DNA of 43,824 nucleotides, from positions 1 through 43,824 of the forward strand of contig JASHOB010000117.1 in the NCBI GenBank assembly GCA_030041335.1, given 5' to 3'. Origin of the DNA: Alphaproteobacteria bacterium. Lineage in GTDB: Bacteria; Pseudomonadota; Alphaproteobacteria; ATCC43930; CGMCC-115725. Positions within the stretch are counted from its first letter, which is position 1. Each line of letters starts with the position of its first letter. Under the pieces are notes generated by a model. The model worked only from the letters and a program-made list of their open reading frames with translations. It did not search any database and had not been told where the DNA came from. Positions 7,997 through 16,727 of the stretch are shown one piece after another. A program made the translations under genes and the position numbers.

Positions 7997-9057
7997 GAGC
8001 CGCGCCACCTCATGAATTTTCGATAGAGGTTTTCGGCGAGCCCGGTGAGATGCCCCCCTATCCCGACGGGATCGCGCAGGCCGAGAAGCAGGGCAGCGCC
8101 AAAAAACAGCAGACCGACATAAGCGTTGACGTTGAAATCGATAAGCAAGGCGGGGATGAACCTGGTCAGGATCCCGCCCAAGAAGGGACCAAGCCAGAAC
8201 TCGGTACCGCCCAACAGCGTACCGATGAAGATGACGATCGAATCAGTCGGCGCAAAAGCGCTGGCATCGAGCTGGCCGAACAGGCCGGCCAACATGGCGC
8301 CGGCAACACCGGCGAGAAAACCGGAGAGCGCGAACGCCCACGCCTTATAGAAGACGATCCGAACGCCGCTTGCCATCGCCATCTGTTCATTCTTGCGGAT
8401 CAGCGCCCAGGCCCGTCCCGGCTTTGTCCGGCGGTGCGCTTCAACCAGGAAGATCGCAAGCAGCGTTACAAAGGCAACATAGAGGAAGTAGGCCGTGTCG
8501 CTGGACGCAATTTCCGGCCGCGCCATCATGATACGTTCATTGCCGCTGGCGCCGACTTGACCGAGGATACCGGGACCGCCAACGGGAAAGCTCGTCACCG
8601 TAATCACCGTCTGGAAGGCACCCGCCAGCATCAGCGTCACTAACGCCAGATAGAGGCCGCGCATGCGCAGCGCGGGCAGGCCCCAGATCATACCGACCGC
8701 AGAAGCGCCGACGCCCCCGGCGAGAATGGTCACGAAGAACGGCGGGTGGAAATAATGGTAAAACCGCAGGCTGATCCAACCGCCCACGCCGACGAGGGCC
8801 CACTGGCACAGCGACACCAGGCCGAGCTGCCCGTACAGCACGGCGCAGCCCATGAGCGTCAGGATCATGCAGTAGGCTTGCGTGAAATTCGACAGCCAAT
8901 AGCCGCCGGCGGTGAGCGCGATGGCGCCGGAGATGACGGCCACTACCACCACGATGGCGACAATGCGCAGGCGAGGCGTCACTTCGAGTGTCGGACGAGC
9001 AGCTACCATCGGTAGCGCGCCGGCATCGATTGCTTCGGTCTTGCCGAGCTCGGTCAT
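7993..9057 (-). CDS. livM: HAAT ABC transporter permease, LivM type
   Basis: A 354-residue integral membrane protein with about nine to ten hydrophobic segments. LivM features are GQLGLVSLCQWALVGVGGW near 70-90 (the GxxSxG-like motif), a LYLALVTLM segment, the LIRKNEQMAMASGV loop (family RENExxA) and LSGFLAGVAGAML. It forms the inner-membrane channel with LivH. Start and stop both use ATGA overlaps, with livH upstream and livG downstream, so the four transporter genes are translationally linked. Confidence 0.93.
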   Translation of the reverse strand: MTELGKTEAIDAGALPMVAARPTLEVTPRLRIVAIVVVVAVISGAIALTAGGYWLSNFTQAYCMILTLMGCAVLYGQLGLVSLCQWALVGVGGWISLRFYHYFHPPFFVTILAGGVGASAVGMIWGLPALRMRGLYLALVTLMLAGAFQTVITVTSFPVGGPGILGQVGASGNERIMMARPEIASSDTAYFLYVAFVTLLAIFLVEAHRRTKPGRAWALIRKNEQMAMASGVRIVFYKAWAFALSGFLAGVAGAMLAGLFGQLDASAFAPTDSIVIFIGTLLGGTEFWLGPFLGGILTRFIPALLIDFNVNAYVGLLFFGAALLLGLRDPVGIGGHLTGLAENLYRKFMRWRGS

Positions 9058-9920
9058 TCCCGTGCCCCGAGCCCCTGACCGGCGCCGACCACCATCATGA
9101 ACAGCAGGGCAGCAACGTAAGGCCCCGCGCTCCGCAGATTCGCGAAGGAGGGGAACGCAACCAGCAACGCTTCAATAAGACCACAAATCATACCGCCGAT
9201 GAACGCACCGGGCAGCGACGATAAGCGCGCGAGAATTGCAGCAGCGATCGCCGGAATAACGAGGAAGGTCATCAATCCTGGGTCGAGCCGGTTGAGATCG
9301 GCCAGCAGCAGGCCCGCAATCCCGGCGAAGGCTCCGTTGAGCATCCAGGCGAAGGAATCGGTCGCGGTGACACGGACGCCGATCACCGCGCTGATGTTGC
9401 GGTCGCTGGCCAACGAGCGCATCGCCAGGCCGATGCGTGTGCGGCTCAACAACAGGCCGACGCCGCCGACCATCGCGAGCGAGACGCCCAAGGCGATCAA
9501 TCGTGTTACCGACAGGCGCACGCCAAACAACAGCACGAAACTCAAATCGGTCGGCAAGGTAAGCCGCCGTGCCACCCCGACGCCCCAAATATATGCCATG
9601 CCGCCGAGCAGCAACAAAGCGAGCCCCAGCGTTGCAACCGCGCGGACGACGCGATCTCGATGCGCCATACGGGGTGCCACGATGCGGCCATAGGCATAAG
9701 CGATGCCGGTTGAAATGGCGATGCCGACGAGCCAGCCGAGAAGTTGCGGGACGCCGTCGCGGATCAGCTCGAAAGCCACAAAAGCGGCCAACCCGCCGAA
9801 GGCGCCAAAGGCAAAATTGAGCGTGCCCGAAGCACGATACAGAATCACGAGGCCTACGCTGGACAAGGCGTAGACGGCACCAAGACCAATCCCAGAAGCG
9901 ACAAAAGGAAGCAGATTCAT
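9054..9920 (-). CDS. livH: HAAT ABC transporter permease, LivH type
   Basis: A 288-residue permease with about eight membrane segments. The N-terminus shows the LivH signature GLGAVYALSSVGLVILYRASGTLNFAFGAFG. The cytoplasmic EAA-like loop is LAMRSLASDRNISAVIGV, close to 170-190. It begins 81 bp after the stop of the binding-protein gene at 10002 and overlaps livM by 4 bp. It is the first permease of the operon. Two upstream binding proteins could both feed it. Confidence 0.93.
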   Translation of the reverse strand: MNLLPFVASGIGLGAVYALSSVGLVILYRASGTLNFAFGAFGGLAAFVAFELIRDGVPQLLGWLVGIAISTGIAYAYGRIVAPRMAHRDRVVRAVATLGLALLLLGGMAYIWGVGVARRLTLPTDLSFVLLFGVRLSVTRLIALGVSLAMVGGVGLLLSRTRIGLAMRSLASDRNISAVIGVRVTATDSFAWMLNGAFAGIAGLLLADLNRLDPGLMTFLVIPAIAAAILARLSSLPGAFIGGMICGLIEALLVAFPSFANLRSAGPYVAALLFMMVVGAGQGLGARE

Positions 9921-10001
9921 ACTCGGTGTTATCCAAATGCCGTGGAGCAGTCCGTCGGCCGCGTCGCGTGCTGGGATTGGCTCAGTCGGCGGTAGCGTGG
10001 T

Positions 10002-11279
10002 CTATTTCGCCATATCGGAAATCTTAATGCCGAGCTTCTTCTCCGTTGCTTCGACGGAAGCGAGGCCCGGGTCTTCGTCGTTGTAGCAGCCTTCGATGGT
10101 TTTCCATTTGCCGTCGTGAATCGTGACGGTGCGCGTTACGTGATTCGGGTTATGTTCGGTTGCGCCGGGACCACCCCAGTACCATGGCTGGCATAGAATG
10201 TCGGTCACGTACGGCGTCATGTTCTGGATCGCCGCGGTCACCGTATCGCGATTGACGTCTTTTGGATTTTTGATCGTGAGCATGGCGCGAACCGCGACCC
10301 GACCAGCGATGTAACCGGCCTGAGAGAAACTGTCGCGCAAGGCGTTGCCGCCATAGGCATCCATCACCGCGGCCCAGTTCTGGTTGTCCTCGCCCTTGCT
10401 GTCGAGCGGCGCCAACTCGGCGTTCACCCAAACGCGATCGTTCCAATACTTGGTATCGATCGCCCCCGGGAACCGAACCGTGTAGAACGAGGTCGGCGCC
10501 GTCCACTTCATCTTGGCGGCACCATCTTGTTGCTCGGCGGCGGCAAAAATCTGTGCGCCGATGTCGTCGGTGCCGTAGATCATGACGGCGTCGGCATTCG
10601 TCGCCAGGATCTGCAAAACCAGCGACCCATAGTCGGGCGACACCGGATCCGAATAGATGCTCGTGACCTTGACGCCGAATTTCCGGCCCCATTCCTCAGC
10701 GCCGCCACAGCTGTAGTCTGAGCCGGGAAACTTGGGAATCGAGCAGACCGCGCTCTTGATACCGAGCTTGCGCCGGGCAAAGTCGAGCCCACCGATGCCG
10801 CTTTGTCTTGGACCCGCATTCACTTCGGCGATGTTCCTCGACTGGTAGCATTGCGGCGGGATGCCCTCGCCGATCGCCAGGATGTTCTGTTTGAGATAAA
10901 GTTCCGCGTTGGCAATGCACTCGATGACACTGGTGCTGCCAACAAGCACGTAGTCGCCGGTGTCGATTACGGCCTTTTTGCCGGCTTGCGCGGCGACGTC
11001 GAGTTTGGATTGGTCGTCTTCGTCATGATAGGCGATCGGCCGCCCGTAAATGCCGCCATTGGCGTTGACGCAATCGAAATACGCCTTAACCGCTTGATCG
11101 GCTTCCTTGAAGCTGCCGAGCCCCGTCATCGTGGTCACCGCCCCGATCGGAATCGGCTCGCCAGTCGCCGCCTTTCCGGTATTCAACCCGCAATCGGGCG
11201 CCGCAGCAACGGCGGGTGCTGCGGCAAACAGCACCGATATGGTAAACGCGCACGTCAGAAAGCTGAGCACGTGCTTCAT
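10002..11279 (-). CDS. HAAT-type periplasmic substrate-binding protein, copy 1
   Basis: A 425-residue type I periplasmic binding protein. Its signal peptide is MKHVLSFLTCAFTISVLF..AVAAA, then DCGLNTGKAATGEPIPIGAV opens the first lobe. Conserved blocks are FDCVNANGGIYGRPI, YHDEDDQSKLDVAAQAGKK and GSTSVIECIANAELYLKQ. ATG 11279 is preceded by GGGAGG at good spacing, so the 23 codons before it are dropped. It is a close paralogue of the product of 11473-12771; side by side the two agree along nearly the whole length, with about two thirds identical by eye. Ligand is unknown. It precedes livHMGF and presumably delivers to that transporter. Confidence 0.93.
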   Translation of the reverse strand: MKHVLSFLTCAFTISVLFAAAPAVAAAPDCGLNTGKAATGEPIPIGAVTTMTGLGSFKEADQAVKAYFDCVNANGGIYGRPIAYHDEDDQSKLDVAAQAGKKAVIDTGDYVLVGSTSVIECIANAELYLKQNILAIGEGIPPQCYQSRNIAEVNAGPRQSGIGGLDFARRKLGIKSAVCSIPKFPGSDYSCGGAEEWGRKFGVKVTSIYSDPVSPDYGSLVLQILATNADAVMIYGTDDIGAQIFAAAEQQDGAAKMKWTAPTSFYTVRFPGAIDTKYWNDRVWVNAELAPLDSKGEDNQNWAAVMDAYGGNALRDSFSQAGYIAGRVAVRAMLTIKNPKDVNRDTVTAAIQNMTPYVTDILCQPWYWGGPGATEHNPNHVTRTVTIHDGKWKTIEGCYNDEDPGLASVEATEKKLGIKISDMAK

Positions 11280-11348
11280 CTTTTCCCTCCCAGAGCCCTC
11301 ATCGCCGACCGGCACCGCATTTGACCGTCGGTCTGTAGTTTGGCGCAA

Positions 11349-11378
11349 AGCCTGCGCGAATCTGGGCGTCGCGTCAAG
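11349..11378 (-). promoter_or_regulatory. Putative promoter of binding-protein copy 1, shared with copy 2
   Basis: On the minus strand this reads CTTGACGCG, then GACGCCC, and CGCAGGCT about 17 bp after TTGACG. The same element occurs upstream of the paralogous gene (12848-12877) at nearly the same distance (TTGACG 98 and 105 bp from the ATGs). TTGACG matches the alphaproteobacterial -35 well; the -10 is weak. Conservation between the copies is the main support. Confidence 0.45.
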
Positions 11379-11415
11379 ACATGCACCGTCCGTCCAACGA
11401 TTGAGTTCCCCCCAA

Positions 11416-11469
11416 AAACACCGCCGGCCATGCCGGGGGCAGAGCGCGGCATGGCCGGACGCGGTGTTT
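11416..11469 (-). terminator. Strong hairpin plus U-run between the two binding-protein genes
   Basis: The arms AAACACCGC+CGGCCATGCCG (11416-11435) and CGGCATGGCCG+GAC+GCGGTGTTT (11447-11469) pair as 20 bp with one 3-nt bulge and an 11-nt loop. On the minus strand the stem ends in GTGTTTTTGGGG, giving a run of five U. It begins 3 bp after the stop of copy 2 and about 140 bp before the copy 1 start. It could end most copy 2 transcripts and set the ratio of binding protein to transporter, or protect the mRNA 3' end. Confidence 0.8.
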
Positions 11470-11472
11470 CGG

Positions 11473-12771
11473 CTACCTTAGGTTATCGTACTCTTGGTCG
11501 AATTTTTTGTTGATCCCGAGCTTTGCTTCGAGGGGAACGATCGACTTTGCGTAACTGGGATCCGCGACCGGAAAGCAACCTTCGACAAACTTAAATTTGC
11601 CGTCGTGAATCACCACGGTCCGGGTGATATGGTTGCCCTGATGCTCGGTAGCAGCCTTGCCACCCCAATACCAGGGGCCGCAGAGAATGTCGGAATAATA
11701 AGGCTTCATATTCTGGATCGCTGCGGTAACGGCGTTGCGATTGATGTCTTTCGGGTTCTTGATCGTCAACATGGCGTTGACGGCGATGCGGGCGGCGATA
11801 TAGCCGGCCTGTGAGAAACTGTCCTTCAGAACCTTTGGACCGTACGCATCCATGACGTCGTTCCAGTTCTGATTGTCCTTACCCTTAGCGTCCAGAGGAC
11901 CAAGCTCGGTGTTGACCCACAGCCGATCGTTCCAATACTTCGTGTCGATCGCGCCGGGGAACCGGGCGGTGTAGTAAGAGGTCGGACCGGTCCATTTCAT
12001 TTTGGCGGCGCCGTCTTGTTGCTCGGCGGCGTTCAGCAGCTGCGCCGCCTGATCATCGACGAAAAGCGCCTGAACGCCATCGTCGCCGGTGGCCAGCACT
12101 TGCAACGCCAGCGAGTTGAAATCTGGCGACGTAGGGTCGGCATATATACTGTCGACCTTGACGCCATACTTTTTCCCCCACGCCTCGACGCCGCCGCAGG
12201 TATAGTCCGAACCCGGGAACTTGAAGATCAGACAGACCATGCTTTTGGCACCGAGCTTACGCCGCGCATAGTCGTTGGCGCCGAGGGCGCTGGCGCGGGG
12301 GCCTGCATTGATTTCGGCGATGTTCTTCGATTGGTAGCATTGCGGCGGGATGCCAAGGCCGATCTCGAGAACGTTCTGCTTGATGTAATAATCGGCGTTG
12401 GCGATGCATTCGATGAAGCTGGTGCTGCCGATCAAGGTGTAGACGCCAATGTCGCCGACCAGTTTCTTTGCCGCCTGCGCAGCCACATCGAGTTTGGATT
12501 GATCGTCTTCATCGTGATAGACGATCGGGCGGCCGTGAATCCCGCCATTGGCGTTGACGCAATCGAAATAGGCTTTAGCGGCGAGATCGGCCTCCTCGAA
12601 ACTGCCGATGCCGCTTGCGGAAGTGACCGCACCAATCGGAATCGACTCGCCAGCAGCCGGTTTGCCTGTGTTCATGCCGCAGTCAAGCTTCGCAGCAAAC
12701 GCCGGCACGCCCGACCCGAGCAGCCAGCCCGCGGCAAGCGTGAGCGCTAACGCACTGACAATGCGCTTCAT
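11473..12771 (-). CDS. HAAT-type periplasmic substrate-binding protein, copy 2
   Basis: A 432-residue binding protein. The signal peptide is MKRIVSALALTLAAGWLLG..PAFAA, then LDCGMNTGKPAAGESIPIGAV. It has the same blocks as copy 1 (FDCVNANGGIHGRPIVYHDE, GSTSFIECIANADYYIKQ, FPGAIDTKYWNDRLWVNTEL) and the same cysteine pattern, pointing to tandem duplication. The segment around 12048-12062 (LFVDDQAAQLLNAAEQQ versus IYGTDDIGAQIFAAAEQQ in copy 1) differs more and may touch ligand specificity. ATG 12771 follows GGGAGGGAG. The longer in-frame extension to 12948 lacks a signal peptide and is rejected. It is separated from copy 1 by a hairpin terminator and has its own promoter-like element. Confidence 0.93.
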   Translation of the reverse strand: MKRIVSALALTLAAGWLLGSGVPAFAAKLDCGMNTGKPAAGESIPIGAVTSASGIGSFEEADLAAKAYFDCVNANGGIHGRPIVYHDEDDQSKLDVAAQAAKKLVGDIGVYTLIGSTSFIECIANADYYIKQNVLEIGLGIPPQCYQSKNIAEINAGPRASALGANDYARRKLGAKSMVCLIFKFPGSDYTCGGVEAWGKKYGVKVDSIYADPTSPDFNSLALQVLATGDDGVQALFVDDQAAQLLNAAEQQDGAAKMKWTGPTSYYTARFPGAIDTKYWNDRLWVNTELGPLDAKGKDNQNWNDVMDAYGPKVLKDSFSQAGYIAARIAVNAMLTIKNPKDINRNAVTAAIQNMKPYYSDILCGPWYWGGKAATEHQGNHITRTVVIHDGKFKFVEGCFPVADPSYAKSIVPLEAKLGINKKFDQEYDNLR

Positions 12772-12847
12772 TGACTCCCTCCCTGAGGCGCTCGCCTCGT
12801 CATTGCCGCGCGATCCAAGTGCCGGGCGGCCAAATTGATTTGCCGCG

Positions 12848-12877
12848 AGCCTGCGTGAAACGGGGCGCCGCGTCAAG
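12848..12877 (-). promoter_or_regulatory. Putative promoter of binding-protein copy 2
   Basis: The minus strand reads CTTGACGCGGCGCCC then GCAGGCT about 17 bp after TTGACG. It aligns with the element at 11349-11378, sharing TTGACGCG, CGCCC and GCAGGCT. It lies about 105 bp upstream of ATG 12771. The -35 is good, the -10 poor. Confidence 0.45.
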
Positions 12878-12962
12878 TTCAGAGGGTCGCCGTTAAGAGA
12901 AAGACCCCGTGGGCTTGCGCCCGGACTTGCGCGTCTGAATCTCGACAATCGGTCGCCTGAAT

Positions 12963-14237
12963 TTAGAGGCCAAACAGCCCCACCTCGAGACCGAAATGCG
13001 CCCGCGCCAGCGGAGCCGCGAAGTTGAGATACTGCGCCGAGATGTGGCTGCGATACATGGCGACGTCGCGATAATAGCGCTCGATTTTCTGGCCCTTCTT
13101 CGCCGCCGCCGAGCTTGACAAGGCATAGACGACGTCCATCGCCTCGCCGGACAGCCGCCCGGCATGCTGGATCATTGCCCAGAGGCCGATATTGTCTTCC
13201 AGTGTGATTGGGGTGCCATCCTTGGCCCAGCGCCGACAGTATTCCATGTACTTGTGTCCGGCGGACATCAGGATCCCCTCAGCGGCGTCGGTGAGCGCCA
13301 TCGCCTGGCCGAAACCGCGTTGGAAGTCGACATGCTGATAGCGCGGAATCACCGGCGGAAATAGCGTATTGCGCGTCTTGATGATTTGCTCGAATTCGTC
13401 GAGCGCCGCCTGTGCCGCGCCGAGGGTCGGCGTCACCAGCGACATATGATAGGGACCCATGACCCGGCCGAGATACATGGGATTGCCATGAAGCCGTGTC
13501 CCTGGCGTGCCGTCCATCATTGTCTCCGGAAGCGCCCACATGCCGTTGGCCGGCGTGACATAATGCGCGGGCACAAACTGGTGGTCGACACGGACGCTGT
13601 TTGAGCCCGAGGCGCGCATGCCGAGCGTCTTGTCGCCGCCCCAATCGTCGAGAATGGTCACCTGCCGCTTCGGCACGCAGACATTGACGGCATCCGGAGG
13701 ATTGCTGCCATTGAGCGCCCGGGCGCCGCCGATAAAGTGCGACGAATAGGGAATGCCCGAGCAATAATCCCATACCCCGTCGACGATGTAGCCGCCTTCG
13801 ACCGGGGTTGCGGTGCCGAGCGGCGGCGGTCGATGCGGCGCGGCAAAGAAGCCATCGGGACCGAAGAGCTCGCGCTGCCCCGTTTCGCTCCAGTGTGAAG
13901 CGACGATGAAGGGATGTGAGGCGCAGAGCGCCAAGCACCAACCGGCGCTGGGATGACCACGCGACACTTCCAACATGGTCTTGTAGAAGGTCGGCACATC
14001 AAACTCGTAGCCGCCGAAGAGGCGCGGCTGCAGGCAGCGGTAGAATCCGGCATCGAGGAAGGCTTGGTGCATTGCGGCGGAGTAGTGGCCGCGCTCATCC
14101 GCTTCTTCCTGCTCGGCGCGCAGCCGTGGCCGCAGTGCCACGGCACGTGCGATCATTTCCTCGGGCGTAAGATCGGGCTCGGGAACTGGATAGACGGGTT
14201 GCCTGCTGGTTTCGCGTTTCTGCAATGTTCTCGCCAT
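12963..14237 (-). CDS. Acyl-CoA-dehydrogenase-fold flavin monooxygenase (group D, HsaA/HpaB-type oxygenase)
   Basis: A 424-residue protein. The N-terminal helical domain has LFGGYEFDVPTFYKTMLEVSRGHPSAGW. A mid beta domain contains VDGVWDYCSGIPYSSHFIGG and MRASGSNSVRVDHQFVP, the layout of flavin-dependent two-component oxygenases rather than true acyl-CoA dehydrogenases. The C-terminal helical domain is PF08028-like. Such enzymes hydroxylate aromatic or steroid substrates with reduced flavin from a separate reductase; none is seen nearby. ATG 14237 has GGGAGA upstream. The open frame continues to 15230 only as a shadow of the opposite-strand epimerase gene. It is 191 bp upstream of binding-protein copy 2, same strand, so its substrate may be what that transporter imports. 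Confidence 0.83.
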   Translation of the reverse strand: MARTLQKRETSRQPVYPVPEPDLTPEEMIARAVALRPRLRAEQEEADERGHYSAAMHQAFLDAGFYRCLQPRLFGGYEFDVPTFYKTMLEVSRGHPSAGWCLALCASHPFIVASHWSETGQRELFGPDGFFAAPHRPPPLGTATPVEGGYIVDGVWDYCSGIPYSSHFIGGARALNGSNPPDAVNVCVPKRQVTILDDWGGDKTLGMRASGSNSVRVDHQFVPAHYVTPANGMWALPETMMDGTPGTRLHGNPMYLGRVMGPYHMSLVTPTLGAAQAALDEFEQIIKTRNTLFPPVIPRYQHVDFQRGFGQAMALTDAAEGILMSAGHKYMEYCRRWAKDGTPITLEDNIGLWAMIQHAGRLSGEAMDVVYALSSSAAAKKGQKIERYYRDVAMYRSHISAQYLNFAAPLARAHFGLEVGLFGL

Positions 14238-14345
14238 GCCCCGATCTCCCAGTAGGCCGATAATTGACCTGCCATCATGCTTCAGCCGAAGGCGGCTTGC
14301 CAATGGTGGATAAATGACGGGAATATTGCCGCCGGAGGGCGGGAG

Positions 14346-15347
14346 ATGCGGTTTGTTGTGACCGGAACGGCGGGTTTTATCGGCTTCCATGTTGCCAGGC
14401 GATTGCTGGCAGACGGTCACGAGCTGGTCGGGATCGACGGCATGACGCCCTATTACGATGTTCGGCTCAAGGAGCGCAGGCATGCGGCGCTGCTGCAGCA
14501 CGCGCATTTTCGCGCGCATCAGTTGATGTTGGAGGATGCCGAGGCGCTGCACGGGGTGTTTGCCGAGTTCGCGCCGGAAATGGTGATCCATCTCGCGGCG
14601 CAGGCCGGCGTGCGCTACAGCATCGAAAACCCGCGTGCCTATATCGACAGCAATATCGTCGGCAGTTTCAACCTCTTGGAAGCATGCCGGACGGTCAAGC
14701 CAAAGCACCTGATGGTGGCTTCGACCAGCTCTGTCTATGGCGCCAACACCGATTTTCCGTTCCGCGAGACCAGCAAAACGGATCATCCGTTGACGCTCTA
14801 CGCCGCGTCGAAAAAAGCCGTCGAGGCAATGGCGCATTCGTATGCGCATCTTTGGACCATTCCCACCACAATGTTCCGGTTTTTCACCGTCTATGGGCCC
14901 TGGGGCCGGCCGGACATGGCGCTGTTCAAGTTTGTCCGCAATATCCTTAGCGGCGAGCCGATCGATATCTACAACCACGGCCACATGTTGCGCGACTTCA
15001 CCTATATCGATGATCTGGTCGAGGGCATTGTGCGGCTGAGCGAGGCCGTCCCCGTCACCGGTCAGCCGATCGGAGACCTCGATTCGCTCAGTCCGGCCGC
15101 GCCTTACCGGGTTGTCAATATCGGCGGGGGGCAGCCGATCGATCTGATGGCCTTCATCGCCGAAATCGAAGCGGCGTTGTGCCAGAAGGCCAAGCGAAAC
15201 TACCTGCCGTTCCAGCCCGGCGACATTCACAAGACCGAAGCATCGCCGGCATTGTTGGATGCGTTGGTTGGCTACCGGCCGCAGACCCCAGTGGCGGTCG
15301 GCGTGCGCGAATTCGTCAAATGGTTCCGCTCTTACTATCAGACGTGA
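14346..15347 (+). CDS. NAD-dependent nucleotide-sugar epimerase, UDP-glucuronate 4-epimerase type
   Basis: A 333-residue short-chain dehydrogenase/epimerase. The NAD motif TGTAGFIG is at 6-13, catalytic Ser ~127-129 (STSSVYG), and YAASK with Tyr 152 and Lys 156. The blocks [37 protein letters not shown] and [16 protein letters not shown] are typical of the UDP-glucuronate epimerase group (LspL-like), which makes UDP-galacturonate for capsule or LPS. ATG 14346 has GGAGGGCGGGAG just upstream; the in-frame start at 14277 lacks one. Its stop is 3 bp from the stop of the convergent UDP-sugar dehydrogenase, and the two probably serve the same surface polysaccharide. Confidence 0.9.
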   Translation: MRFVVTGTAGFIGFHVARRLLADGHELVGIDGMTPYYDVRLKERRHAALLQHAHFRAHQLMLEDAEALHGVFAEFAPEMVIHLAAQAGVRYSIENPRAYIDSNIVGSFNLLEACRTVKPKHLMVASTSSVYGANTDFPFRETSKTDHPLTLYAASKKAVEAMAHSYAHLWTIPTTMFRFFTVYGPWGRPDMALFKFVRNILSGEPIDIYNHGHMLRDFTYIDDLVEGIVRLSEAVPVTGQPIGDLDSLSPAAPYRVVNIGGGQPIDLMAFIAEIEAALCQKAKRNYLPFQPGDIHKTEASPALLDALVGYRPQTPVAVGVREFVKWFRSYYQT

Positions 15348-15350
15348 TGA

Positions 15351-16634
15351 CTACAGCGCCGCGTAGAAAACGGATGGCGGCAGCTTGGCGCGGTTGAGCG
15401 CTGATTTGACATCGAAAATTGCACCGCCGGCGATGACCATGTCGGCGATCGTGACGTCGCACCGCTCCCTGAAAATTCGGTGGGGCACGGCATAGACGAG
15501 GCCGTCAAGCCCAAACAATTCGCTGACGTCGACGAGGCGCACGCCGTACTCCTCGATTGCCTCCGCAGCGTCGGCCAGGGGATCGTGCACCAGTGGCTCG
15601 ATGCCAAAGCTTCTGAGCTCGTTGACGATATCGGGCACGCGGCTATTGCGCAGATCGGGCACATCCTCCTTGAACGTCAATCCGAGAATGCCGATGCGCG
15701 CTCCCTTGACGGGCCGGTTGCCGGCGATGAGCATTTTGACGAGGCGCTGGGCGACATGATTGCCCATTGCGTCATTGATGCGTCGGCCCGACAGGATGAC
15801 CTGCGGAAAATAGCCGAGCTCCTCGGCGCGGGCGGTGAGATAATAGGGGTCGACCCCGATGCAATGGCCGCCGACCAGGCCGGGCACGAAGGGCAGGAAA
15901 TTCCATTTTGTCTGTGCCGCCGCCAGCACGTCGGCCGTCGAAAGTCCAAGCCGCTCAAAGATCAGAGACAATTCGTTCATCAGCGCGATATTGAGATCGC
16001 GCTGGGTATTTTCGATGACCTTGGCTGCTTCCGCGACCTCGATGCTTGGCGCTTTGTGAATCCCCGCAGGCACGATCGCCGCGTAAACGGCGGCGACGCG
16101 CTCCGCAGTCTCGGCGTCCTCGCCCGCCACCACCTTGATGATGGTTTCAAGCCGCCGTTGCTGGTCCCCGGGATTGATCCGTTCGGGTGAATAACCAAGC
16201 TTGAAATCCTTGCCCTGCCGCAGACCCGAGGCATTCGCCAGGAGCGGGCCGCACACATTACGGGTCATGCCGGGATAGACGGTGGATTCGAAAACCACGA
16301 CAGAGCCCTTGCGCAGCACCGACCCTATCAATTCGCATGCCGCCGTGAGCGCCCGGAGATTGGGCCGCTTGCTGGCGTCGATCGGCGTCGGAACGCTGAC
16401 GACGAAAAAGCTGGTGTTCGCGATCTCGGCCGGATCAGCGGTCACCCTGAGCGTGGACGCCAACAGTTCCTGGTCGGCGACTTCGCGGGTGCGGTCGATA
16501 CCGCCGCGCAGTTCGGCGACCCGCTTCTGCGAAATATCGAAGCCGCACACGGGGGCAAATTTCTTCGCCAAGGCCAGCGCCACGGGCAATCCGACATAAC
16601 CCAGCCCGATGACCGCAAAACCGCGTTCCGCCAT
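15351..16634 (-). CDS. Nucleotide-sugar 6-dehydrogenase (TviB/WbpO-type UDP-HexNAc dehydrogenase family)
   Basis: A 427-residue protein with the three domains of the UDP-glucose/GDP-mannose dehydrogenase family. The N-terminal Rossmann motif is VIGLGYVGLP (8-17), the central domain has EAAKVIENTQRDLNIALMNE, and the active-site cysteine is in GGHCIGVDPYY (Cys 258). The C-terminal UDP-binding domain has GLTFKEDVPDLRNSR. FKEDVPDLRNS and GGHCIGVDPYYL fit the TviB/WbpO branch that oxidises UDP-GlcNAc or UDP-GalNAc; UDP-glucose cannot be excluded. The reaction is two NAD-linked oxidations giving a UDP-uronic acid. ATG 16634 follows GAGAAGG; 23 further upstream codons are open but unlikely. Confidence 0.9.
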   Translation of the reverse strand: MAERGFAVIGLGYVGLPVALALAKKFAPVCGFDISQKRVAELRGGIDRTREVADQELLASTLRVTADPAEIANTSFFVVSVPTPIDASKRPNLRALTAACELIGSVLRKGSVVVFESTVYPGMTRNVCGPLLANASGLRQGKDFKLGYSPERINPGDQQRRLETIIKVVAGEDAETAERVAAVYAAIVPAGIHKAPSIEVAEAAKVIENTQRDLNIALMNELSLIFERLGLSTADVLAAAQTKWNFLPFVPGLVGGHCIGVDPYYLTARAEELGYFPQVILSGRRINDAMGNHVAQRLVKMLIAGNRPVKGARIGILGLTFKEDVPDLRNSRVPDIVNELRSFGIEPLVHDPLADAAEAIEEYGVRLVDVSELFGLDGLVYAVPHRIFRERCDVTIADMVIAGGAIFDVKSALNRAKLPPSVFYAAL

Positions 16635-16727
16635 GCCCTTCTCGCTTCGACGCACAGCAATATCGCGGCCGGTATTGCCGTGCCAACCGTCCCGCGCTGT
16701 CAAGCACAGCGAGGGTTAGGCGCCGGC

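Noticed and set aside
14238-15230. N-terminal extension of the flavin monooxygenase frame
   Set aside because: The extra 331 codons lie antisense to the epimerase gene, have no domain, and a good ribosome site precedes ATG 14237.
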